From: Coleophoma eucalyptorum
Taxonomy: Eukaryota > Ascomycota > Leotiomycetes > Helotiales > Dermateaceae
Direction of reading: 5' to 3'
Length of the DNA stretch: 64,000 nucleotides
Assembly: GCA_026120035.1 (NCBI GenBank)
Contig: JALRME010000035.1
Location: forward strand, 328,648 to 392,647
Positions 35,909-45,062 of the stretch are shown in pieces. The stretch's first letter is position 1. Each line of letters opens with the position of its first letter. Both the position numbers and the translations under genes were made by a program. A model generated the notes under the pieces. The model ran no database searches, was not told where the DNA came from, and was given only the letters and a program-made list of their open reading frames with translations.

Positions 35909-36753
35909 TTTATTTTGGTAGCGGAAAATCAGGAATTTGAAAGACAGAGTATTATGTACTAATCGACGGTATGTTGTCTATATCAATGGATTTATAAATA
36001 AGTTCTCGTGGATTTCTCTACAGAACAACGGCAGAGGAGTGGAGTGGAAAACACCAAAGGGGAGGGGGGGGTCTAATGCTATCCAATAATTGGGTTCCAT
36101 CATGCAAGCCCAGCGGGACAAACGCTGCAAAGATATCCAATTATTGAAATCTCTCAGTATAATCTCTTGCCTATTAAGAGATTTTACGTGACATAGCAGA
36201 AGTAACTTCTGCGGCTGATGCTCTACAGCATGCAAGGAGATCGTGACCAATAAAAAATCAAGCGATAGATTTCAATCCCAGCCGTTATCCAATAGCTAGG
36301 CTACCTATGTATATACTTCCATTCTTCGTGTATGTAGGATTATTTTTCTGGATCGCTGCTATTCAGAATTTCCATTCGCATCTTGGTAATACCAACTGCA
36401 ACATGCATCAAATGGCAGTTCAGGATATCCCTTCGAACACATGACTTTTTCAGCCCAGAAATCTTTGATATTGGATTCTACAAAAGGATTTAGGACCATT
36501 TAAATTCGTAACATAGTAGATGAAAATAGATGTATCTACTTTTTTCCTAGAATAAGAAACAATATTCCATAAATTTATCAACATCAAAAGCAAGCAATGC
36601 CAGCCCTACTATAGATTTCCTTAGACCAAAGATATTTGAATGTAAAAATATCAGGGTCATGTGCTTGGACAGTTTTCTACCGACATGAACAAATTTTTCA
36701 ACAGGTTGTGACATTTATAATGCACGTTAACAGCTATTACCCCAACAAGCACA
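35909..36753. other. Intergenic, promoter of carotenoid oxygenase gene
   Basis: A/T-rich, with no gene seen. Confidence 0.5.
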
Positions 36754-36840
36754 GTCGGGCTGGCGCAATGGTAGCGCGCAAGACTTCTAAGAGTTCATCT
36801 TGTGATCTTGAGGCTGTGGGTTCGAGTCCCACGTTCGATG
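36754..36840 (+). tRNA. tRNA-Arg (anticodon UCU), with intron
   Basis: Acceptor stem GTCGGGC pairs with GTTCGAT (with G-U pairs), discriminator G at 36840. The D-arm is GCGC-AATGGTA-GCGC. The anticodon stem is CAAGA/TCTTG with the loop reading CTTCTA.A, so the anticodon is TCT. The T-arm is GTGGG-TTCGAGT-CCCAC. A 15-nt intron (AGAGTTCATCTTGTG) lies after position 37, the canonical site for nuclear tRNA introns. Using the second TCTTG as the 3' stem gives a normal 5-nt variable loop; the first would leave 13 nt, so the intron-containing fold is preferred. Confidence 0.93.
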
Positions 36841-37275
36841 CATTGAATCTAATTCATTAGATTTGATTTTTTTGCTCTTTTTTTGCGTCTTGCTCCATAG
36901 TTGGAAATTTTCACTGGCTTGGGGTGCTTTCACCAATCAGATGAAATGCCACGTACTAATAGGAACTAAGGGGAACGCGTTGGACCAAGCAACATCCTTG
37001 GCTATAATCCTGGATTTAGGGCTGCTCGATAGACCTAACCGCCACTTGCGTAATCGGTTAGTTCAAGCGAAGTGCCCCCTCTGAACCAACGAACCGAAGA
37101 ACCGATCCTTGTCGGATGACCTTTATATGCATTGGATGAGAATTGAATAAAACGTTCATAGATGGAACGTAAGTAGTTTTTGTAGGGTCTTGAATCACGG
37201 GCATGAAAATGGTCTCTCGTGATAGGTTATTGATGTTAAAAGAGGCATCAACTCATTCCTTTTCAATTACTAACA
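36841..37275. other. Intergenic, no gene seen
   Basis: Between the tRNA gene and the 3' end of the BioDA gene. A T-run just after the tRNA (36870-36891 region) would serve as the RNA polymerase III terminator. Confidence 0.5.
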
Positions 37276-39815
37276 TCATTCCGTCAGTGAAGCAAGGACC
37301 ATCTGCTCAATTCTCCGCACTACTTCAATCGTCGTAGTCTGACTCATCATTAGATAAAAGACGTTGCCCAAAACTCTTGAGTGAATGCTGAAGTCTTCAA
37401 AGTCGGTTCTTATCCTTCCTTGTAGACCACGTGCTGCTGAAGAGTTATAGCCTGCCTGGATTAGCTTCCTATTATTTGACGTTGCACAACCGTGAAATAC
37501 ATACCAGAGTTATCATCCTGTAGATTGATTGCCAGCACAGATCCAAGGGCAACGACGCTTTCAACACTTTGAGAAAGCGATGCTTGATGTAAAAAGTCTT
37601 GAGACCACATACTCCAGACCGAGGACGACTCTCGGTCGACCGGTTTTGATTGACTGGAAGACCAGTCATTCTGGAAAACGGACCATTCTTGATTTCTTTC
37701 CATCTCCATCATCTTCTGTACGGACGATCTCGCTACTTCACAGCCCACGGCATGGGCTGTATAGCTGTGTCCATGAAGAAGAGCATCGCTCTTTTCCGTC
37801 CCTAGAAACGTTTCATAGATACTGTCACTTGCAAGAGTTACGCATAATGGTAGAAGGCCCCCAGTAAGTAATTTTGCGTGGACAGAGATATCTGGATCAA
37901 CCCTCAGGAAAGATGCAGAGTTGAAGCGCCCAAGACGGTATAATCCGGCGAAGACCTCATCAAAGATGATTGGGAGTCCACTCCATCCAAGCTGCTGCGA
38001 AGACGAGGGCAAAGATGTCTCAATTGAAGATGGTGAGCTATCCGTGAATAGTTGTGGATTCTGTCGAACGACCTGTACAAGACAACGCTGGAAAAGAGGA
38101 TCCCTATTTCAAATCAATACCCGTTGTAAGTGATTTGGAATTTCACTTACACAAATAACATGCCACCAGCACCCAGCAGGATGGGTTCCATGATCAGAGC
38201 ACCGAACTTCTTGCCTTCTGTCTGTAATCGACGTAGAACTTCTGCAATGTAGGATCGATAATGTGATGCAGCCAGCGACTGATCTCGTGTGTTCATGTCA
38301 AAGATATCATTCAGTGATTCAAACGCCGTCACAGGGCCGAACCCTTCTTCCATGCCACAAGGCGGTTCAACAATCCATTTACCCAACTTCAACTTCACCT
38401 GTGGGAAATCGAACCAGTATCCTCGTCCCTGATACCAATGCACCTTTCCGTTGAAGGTCGACGGCTCAGAACAATCCATCGCACCTATAGTATCACCATG
38501 ATAGCTTCCTTTTAATCCAATAACACCAATATCATTCTTTGCATGCTGATAACGTTGGCTAGCAGCGGTCAATCCCATCTTAGTAGCAACCTCCATACCT
38601 GTACTTCCGTTGTCTGAGAAGAAGACCTTTTGGAGTCTTGGATTTCGCATATTTTGCAACATGAGCTCAGACAGAGACATTGCAGGCTCATGAATCGCGC
38701 CTGCAAACATAACATGCCCGTATCTTCCAGCGGCGTATGCAGCTGACAGCGAGAGCTGAGAATCCCCGTGACCCAGTCCTTGTGTCCACCACGATGCAGA
38801 TCCGTCTATCGTAGGCTCTAGCAAATTTGAAACTTGAGAACCCGATGATTCTGGTTTAGATTGCCCAACAGATTGGAAGAAATCTCCATATGCCGAGTCA
38901 ATGGCCATGATGTCTTTGGACGATAGTTCTTTATGTTGCGTAAATGGGTACCAGATATGATTTTCAGCACGGGTTGACAAGCTGGTGAGCTTCTCTATTC
39001 GAGAATCATGATTCCGCGAAAGGTCCTCAACAAAGGCATCGATATTCTCAAGCTTGCTGACTATCTCGTAGTATAGAGACATTTGCTCGTGGTCTCTGGC
39101 CAAATTGTCATCGCGTGGAGGTGGAGGGGGTAGTGCTAACACGGGGATACCACGTGGTTTGAAATAATCGCGGAGATACTCATGATTTTGGTATTGATTA
39201 TTCTCCCATACCAGAATCGAATCGATGTCGTAGCCTCTAATATGAAGAGATTCAAAAGCAGAAATAGAAGACGAGATACCACCAAGGCGAGAATCAGCCA
39301 CAAGCAAGACGGGCAAACGAAGCGGCCGGTAGAGGTCTACCTGTGAGTTTCCTGCAGGTGTTGGAGAATGAATACCGCCTGCGGTCTCAAGAAGTAATGT
39401 TCCAGGCCCAGCTTTATGACACTCAGTAATGTGCGAATGCACTTGACTCAGTATGGAATTATCATTGAAAACCTGACAGATTTGTTACTACAACTCACAA
39501 GTAGTTTTGCTCTATTCTTACCGGCAGCTTGCTACCACGAGCAGCAATATGCGGGCTAACAGGAAGATCATATTGGAAGAGACATTTCGTTCTGGTCTCC
39601 GGTGAGAATCGTGACACACTGTGATCATCTGCGTCTTCCAGGGGACCAGTCGACACCGGCTTTAGGTACCATGCTTGCTGCTCTGGTGTAGCACGGGCGA
39701 GTGCTTTGCAAAGGATTGTTGAAACGACAGTCTTGCCAACATCGGTATTTGCGCCGTAGACTTGAAGGGCCTTCAGAGATCTAAAGAGCACCGAACCAGA
39801 AATGGCTGTGGTCAT
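37276..39815 (-). CDS. bioDA: Bifunctional dethiobiotin synthetase / DAPA aminotransferase (BioDA)
   Basis: Four minus-strand exons (39815-39522, 39472-38151, 38103-37505 and 37451-37276) give 796 residues. The N-terminal BioD half has the P-loop GANTDVGKT at residues 21-29 and KPVSTGP. It closes the ureido ring of dethiobiotin with ATP and CO2. The C-terminal BioA half is a class III PLP aminotransferase: HIWYPFTQHKE, FSDNGSTGMEVA, GLKGSYHGDTIGAMD, LPIIFDEVFAGLYRLGRF and HAKLLTGGLLPL with the PLP-binding Lys. It converts KAPA to DAPA. Fusion of the two is normal in fungi. The short N-terminus before the P-loop (SGSVLFRSLK) is weakly mitochondrial in character, as reported for this enzyme elsewhere. 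The first in-frame ATG is at 39815. It shares a divergent promoter with BioB. Confidence 0.95.
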
Positions 39816-39963
39816 TGGAAAAACACCCGTCAAGACTGACCACGTCTTGAAGTTTTAGGAGACAGAAGATAGACGCCGGATAGGTGCGTATACGAGATAA
39901 AGAGCCAGGTACGAAGTTCAAGACACGGTGAGTGCTGTACGAGCTGTGAGCTGCATGTATTCG

Positions 39964-39969
39964 CACGTG
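39964..39969. promoter_or_regulatory. CACGTG E-box
   Basis: A perfect palindromic bHLH/Cbf1-type site about 150 bp upstream of the BioDA ATG. Function is inferred from the motif alone. Confidence 0.35.
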
Positions 39970-39981
39970 ACGGTAGCGACG

Positions 39982-39988
39982 TGACTCA
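39982..39988. promoter_or_regulatory. TGACTCA, Gcn4/CpcA-type site
   Basis: Exact consensus for the cross-pathway amino acid control bZIP factor, 18 bp from the CACGTG box. A seven-base match is expected by chance about once per 8 kb (both strands), so it is only suggestive. Confidence 0.35.
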
Positions 39989-40082
39989 AGATAAAAACCA
40001 GGATAAGCGAGTACAAGAGATTCCTTTTACCTCATTGATACGAATTCCGGTTATCCGCAGCAGGACGATCTGCAGGTCAACT

Positions 40083-40140
40083 TCGGTGTTTCGGAAAACC
40101 CAATAAATCCCTCCTTTGTATTGGATTTCCGAAACACCGA
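40083..40140. repeat. Inverted repeat with paired CGG-N5-CGG sites
   Basis: Left arm 40083-40105 and right arm 40119-40140 are reverse complements over about 22 positions, with one extra base and one mismatch in the inner part, around a 13-nt spacer. Each arm contains CGGTGTTTCGG, a CGG-N5-CGG direct repeat typical of sites bound by Zn2Cys6 factors. GGTCA occurs directly on both sides (40075-40079 and 40142-40146), so a tiny insertion element with a 5-bp target duplication is the alternative. Confidence 0.8.
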
Positions 40141-40318
40141 CGGTCACCCTTCAATTGCTAACGCAGCTCGAAGTATTGGGGGAAGCTTGACTCCCCACCC
40201 ACATTTCTCCAAGCGAGCTCGGTTCCTGAGCCGCTGGACCTTGAGCTTCCTGCCCTACCTGATCCCAACAATATATCCTAAGCATCATAGGTGTGAATAG
40301 CATCAATTCAGTCTCATT

Positions 40319-41568
40319 ATGTTTTCCAAACGTGCAGCTCTCAGCATACGCTCTCTTGCTAGCTCTTCTTTTCAAGCAAAACCGAGATTGGTAGCTTCCT
40401 ACGGCACTGTTTCTGATGTTCCTCCCACTGAGTCAACGCTCGAGAAAGCTCGGACGGTAACAGCACCCCGCCATGACTGGACGAAGGACGAAATTAGAGA
40501 TATCTACAACACCCCGCTGATGAAACTATCGTACGCTGCTGTAAGTGAATTTGTGCCATTTGGAAAGAATTGAAAGGGGTCAAATTCTAAGATTTCTGTT
40601 TTCTCTAGGGCATCGTACACCAAAACTTCCACGACCCCGCTTCGATTCAGATGTGTACGCTGATGAACATTAAAACTGGAGGCTGCAGCGAAGATTGCTC
40701 GTACTGTGCACAGTCATCACGATACAACACCGGACTCAAAGCTACGAAATTATCTGCGGTCGACTCAGTGCTAGAAGCAGCTCGCATCGCAAAGGAGAAT
40801 GGAAGCACGCGATTTTGTATGGGTGCAGCGTGGAGGGACATGCGAGGTAGAAAGACAAACCTCCGAAACATTAAGGAAATGGTGAAGGGTGTGAAAGCCC
40901 TGGGTATGGAATCGTGTGTCACTCTAGGGATGATTGATCTGGCTCAGGCAAAAGAATTGAAGGAAGCTGGTTTGACCGCCTATAACCATAATGTGGACAC
41001 ATCAAGAGAGTTCTATCCTTCAGTTATCACCACGAGAACATATGACGAGCGACTTCAGACTATTCAAAACGCGAACGATGCCGGATTGAGCGTTTGCTCG
41101 GGTGGAATTCTGGGTTTGGGAGAAAAGGCAATTGATCATGTCGGGCTTTTACATACAGTATCGACAATGCCTTCCCACCCCGAGTCTTTCCCAGTCAACA
41201 CTCTAGTTCCAATCAAAGGGACACCGCTCGGCGATAATGCCCCCTCGCCATTCGACGCAACACTCAGAACAATTGCAACAGCAAGAATGATCATGCCACA
41301 AACCATAATCCGTCTTGCAGCCGGAAGGACCACGCTATCAGAAGAACAGCAGATGCTCTGCTTCATGGCTGGTGCAAATGCTGTATTTACTGGAGAGAAG
41401 ATGTTGACCACTGCATGCAATGGTTGGGATGAAGACAAGGCAATGTTTCAGAAATGGGGCCTGCGGCCCATGGAGAGTTTCCGAACAGGAGCAGTGGAGG
41501 GTGCCTCGGCGCCAATGCAAGAAGGAATGCAGGCGAAGCAGAAACAGCTTGCTCAGGAACAGATCTGA
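40319..41568 (+). CDS. bioB: Biotin synthase (BioB), radical SAM enzyme
   Basis: Exons 40319-40540 and 40609-41568 give 393 residues. It inserts sulfur into dethiobiotin, the last step of the pathway. The radical SAM cluster motif CxxxCxxC is Cys100, Cys104 and Cys107 in GGCSEDCSYC. Other family segments are FCMGAAWRDM, NHNVDTS, RTYDERLQTI, SVCSGGILGLGE, NTLVPIKGTPL and RLAAGR. The N-terminal ~35 residues are basic and Ser/Ala-rich without acidic residues (FSKRAALSIRSLASSSFQAKPR), a mitochondrial presequence, which fits the need for Fe-S clusters. The C-terminal extension after FRTGA is Gln/Ala-rich. Length is usual for fungal BioB. Confidence 0.95.
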
Positions 41569-41737
41569 AAGCATTTGAGCGACTTGCATGTAGCATTCTA
41601 AAAGCAATTGCATACTTTGAACAAAGGATTAGATTTCCAGACATCAATTCCAATAATTGCATAATTGCACAATTGGGGATTATAACTTGCTCATTATTTG
41701 CTTTTTTTTCTCTTCTTTTTTTGCAACTACTACGAAG

Positions 41738-43133
41738 TTAGAGTTTTGATACTCTCACTCTTTGATACCCGTTGTCTCCAGTATTTACAGTATGAGATGT
41801 GATCATTTGTGACATCCACAAGCCAATAGTTGCCACCAACATGTCCACCTCCCCTGGCGTGTTCCCAGCATGTAAACAAATTCTGACTCGCTCACCGCCA
41901 TTAGGAACTGTAGGCGGGACGATTGCCCGAACCACAAAGCCTGCATTTTGGCAGGCACTTGCCAATGCCCTTGGCTCTTTCGTCAAGACCGAGAAAATTG
42001 GTGACCGTGGACATTCTCTTGGTATTCTCAGGAGGTTGCGGGAGAGTGTTTGAGCTGCTTGCGTTGCGTCTAGAATTTTTAGCTGGTCGTATAGATGCTC
42101 TACTAAGGCCCAAAGATTCTTGGATAACTTTGAAGATGTGTTAGTCACCAAGTGCTTGCTAATAGTCGTGGTCTACTTACAGCAACTGTGCCGCCTCGCA
42201 TCATAAATGAAGTGGTTGTCTTGATTGCAACTAGAGACGGAAAAGAAATAAATGTTGTGTATATCAACGGTCTGGCGTAATTGATTAGATACTGCCTTGT
42301 TACTTCCGAGCAGAGGATTATTGCTTTTCAGTTAGCACAATATAAACCGTAAATATTGGAGGAGCAGAAGTACCTCCTTGGCTTGCCAAAGCCTTTCCAA
42401 ACGTATGAAGTCTGGCAAAGATTTTGTCTTCTAGACCAAGACTACAGACAATACCTCGGCCCTCTGAGCCATATACTCCTGTGGAATGAGCTTCGTCAGC
42501 CACAATGTGCCCATTGCCATGAGGCAAGAGTCTCTCCACCACCTCTACGATATCTCGGATGGGAGCGAGATCTCCATCCATACTATACAGGCTTTCAATG
42601 GCAATGAATACATTCCTTCCACCTTCAATGATTAAAGAGTCCTTTTCCAGAAGAGTCACGAGTTGATGCTGCAAATCAACCACCGAGTTGTGTTTAAATG
42701 AGATACAACTCCCAGCTCGTGATAGACGCATTCCCTCATGTACACTTGCGTGTATGAATTCATCATGAACAATGATATCTCCCACTTGCGGCACGCAAGC
42801 AAAGAAGCCCGAATTTGCGTCGAAACCCGAGTTGAATAAGAGCCCTGACGGCGCATGGTGAAAAGCCGCGAGGTCTCTTTCAAGCTCCTCGGCATAGGAA
42901 CTATTTCCATCTAACAGACGAGAGCCACCACTCCCCAGCCTGAAGTCTCCACATTGTGAAAGATTTCTTAGATATTCGTTCCTGAGCTCAGACGAGGTTG
43001 ACAAGGAGAGAAAATCATTGGATGAAAAGTCCACGGATTGGCGAGGAGCGATGGTCAATTTTCGCAGCGAGGAGCGTTCTTGACGCTTGGCCAGAGTGCC
43101 CTTCAGCACTTTTTCCAGCGGGCTGGATCTCAT
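41738..43133 (-). CDS. bioF: 8-amino-7-oxononanoate (KAPA) synthase, peroxisomal (BioF)
   Basis: Three minus-strand exons (43133-42374, 42323-42181 and 42127-41738) give 430 residues. This is a PLP alpha-oxoamine synthase condensing pimeloyl-CoA (or a pimeloyl carrier) with alanine to KAPA, the step before BioA. Visible: VDFSSNDFLSLS, GSGGSRLLDGNSSYAEELE, LLFNSGFDANSGFF, HDEFIHASVHEGMRLS, VADEAHSTGVYG and LHTFGKAL with the PLP Lys. The protein ends in VRVSKL: SKL is a canonical PTS1, so import into peroxisomes is predicted, matching published work on fungal BioF. For the second intron, a downstream acceptor with a CTAAC branch site (53 nt) was chosen over one that would leave only 26 nt. The gene is convergent with BioB, 169 bp apart. 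Confidence 0.95.
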
Positions 43134-44177
43134 GGTTCTGATGTTTGCAATTTGTTGAATGTTTAATAGTAACTAATAAGTGTTGAAAGATAGTTGCACA
43201 TCATGTTAGTCATGGAAACCCTGGTGCTAGCGGCCTGTTAGCCCAACGGTACCTTGCACTTGCGGAGGACTGTCTCGGGGCTCGCTTGGCTGAGCTCCCC
43301 GCTCTCAGCAATATGACAGAGTCAGAGAAGAGCAATAAATAACAGTGTACTTGGTATTTGGTATGTGGTACGATCGACTCTAGAGGCCCAATACAGGAAC
43401 ATTCAAACATACCGATGATGACTTTGGTCTCATCAATATCCTTTCCACCTGCCATCTATTAGACGTCTTAATTATCGTCCAATTGTGATGCGCATCTACT
43501 ACTCAGGAACAGGGGGTGAGCCGCCGAACCGTCGCATCACCAGTGGCAGCGGCCCAGCCGGGGGAAGGGATCAAATCGAATTGCCGAACTTCCCATTCAT
43601 TAGTTTTTTTTGGAAGGGATACAGAGCATCAACAAATAAATTGGATCCAGCAGTCAACCACTCCGTTTCTCTACTACTCGGACTCCGTATTCGGATCCTA
43701 TTTTTAATTTCCTCCAAACCTGTACTGTGTTCCTTTGGGGCTGAAGGAGTGGCGATCATGCTTGTCCTTAGCAAGCGAGTTACCTCTGATTGCGGGTGCT
43801 AGTTACAGACAACTTTAGGGTTGAGATAAATGATTTTTTCGGTTTGCTTTGCTTTCGGGTAACCTTACCGTAGTCAAATGACGTAGCTGTAATCGACCAT
43901 CCAAGAGACTTGGGCTGAGCCCAAGATTTAGGTTGTATACGGGAAAGCCTTAACGAAAGGGTGCCAAGTGTTGTTGAAAGCGTACAAGGAAAGGTCAGGT
44001 AAGATAATCGAGCCTTTGATCCTTTATGGTTAACAATGCTCGTATTGATCATGGACCTTAAGTTGCCACTACCATAGTTGCTAGGCGATATATAAGTAGG
44101 AGCTCTTCCTCTCACAGGATGTTGTTTCTCCTATACTTCAATTCAAAATCCCTAGATACAATTTTACATTTTTCACG
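43134..44177. other. Intergenic, no gene seen
   Basis: Promoter of BioF on the left and of the small surface-protein gene on the right. Short open frames only. No copy of the CGGTGTTTCGG box of the BioDA/BioB promoter occurs here. Confidence 0.5.
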
Positions 44178-44841
44178 ATGTTGAATATACAATTCTCCGT
44201 CGTTGCCATTGCCACAATTCTGGCTGTTGCTTCAGCTTTTGTGAGTTCCCAAGATCAGATTCCAGTCCTAATGTACTAAACCAAACCAGCCGCAAGCAAC
44301 AACTTCAATCGCTACCGCCACCGGAACACTAGGGTTGGGTGCAGTTTGCTCGTCAACCAGCGAATGTGCGAACGGCGCTGATTGCTACGGTGTCACCTCT
44401 GGCACCATAACGACGTGCGGCAGCTTCCAAGCCAGCTGTGAAACCGATGATCAATGCGCTACAAATACATGTGTTGAGGGCTTATGTGGGGGCTTCTTGG
44501 CCTCGTCGTTGTACAGAATCACCAGCACAGCCTCGTCTACCAGCGTCCCGTCGGCTACGAGCATAGCCTCATCCGCCACCAATGCTTCATCCTTTGACAT
44601 TGGCTCTACTTCCATTGCAGCACTGGCCGGAACAACCACGTCGCCTACCAGCGTCCCGACGGTAACAAGCATAACCTCCTCCACCAATGCTTCATCCGTC
44701 GGCACTGGCTCTACTTCCATTGCAGCGCTGACCGGAACAACCACCTCGTCATCAAGTCCTTTGTTCACTGGCGGGGCTAATAAGGAGAAAATCGGTTCAG
44801 GAATTTTTGTCGCTGCCATGGCTGTAGCTTGGGCGTTATAG
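44178..44841 (+). CDS. Small Cys-then-Ser/Thr-rich secreted protein, probably GPI-anchored
   Basis: Exons 44178-44240 and 44290-44841 give 204 residues. A signal peptide fills exon 1 (VVAIATILAVASAF). Then comes a compact module with eight cysteines (CSSTSECANGADC, TCGSFQASCETDDQC, NTCVEGLCGG), a spacing seen in small disulfide-knotted extracellular modules, followed by a Ser/Thr-rich stalk made of two 36-residue repeats. The end has a small-residue site (TGG or GSG), a polar break (NKEK) and a hydrophobic tail (IFVAAMAVAWAL), the usual GPI signal. The role is unknown; a cell-wall or surface protein is the natural reading. Family not recognised beyond that. Confidence 0.8.
44539..44751 (+). 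repeat. Two 108/105-bp coding repeats in Ser/Thr stalk
   Basis: ACCAGCGTCCCG recurs at 44539 and 44647, 108 bp apart. Each unit encodes about 36 residues ending in GSTSIAAL(A/T)GTTTS. One codon is missing in the second copy, so the frame is kept. Confidence 0.85.
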
Positions 44842-45062
44842 GTTCATGGAATTGTTGTTTAAGCCACAAATTAGCGTTGATTTAATATAATGTTTAAAGA
44901 AAAGCATCCAATAACCATGTTGTAATCGTCTATCTATTGAATCAATATCGAAATGTGCTATGTGAATGTCTTGTTCCGTACAAAAATATTGATATCGTAT
45001 CAACTGATGTCTTTATCCTCTATATTGTGAAGTGCGCACAGCACTGCTATGATCTAAGAGTT

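Larger units (their letters stand above)
39816..40318. promoter_or_regulatory. Shared divergent promoter of BioDA and BioB
   Basis: 503 bp between the two start codons. It holds CACGTG (39964-39969), TGACTCA (39982-39988) and a 58-bp inverted repeat (40083-40140). Divergent layout from one control region suggests joint regulation of the last three steps of biotin synthesis. Confidence 0.75.

Noticed and set aside
42155..42180. 26-nt intron in BioF
   Set aside because: Too short for the spliceosome; the downstream acceptor at 42128 keeps frame, gives 53 nt and has a CTAAC branch site.
43485..43802. 105-codon plus-strand frame
   Set aside because: No domain, overlaps other short frames on both strands, in intergenic DNA.
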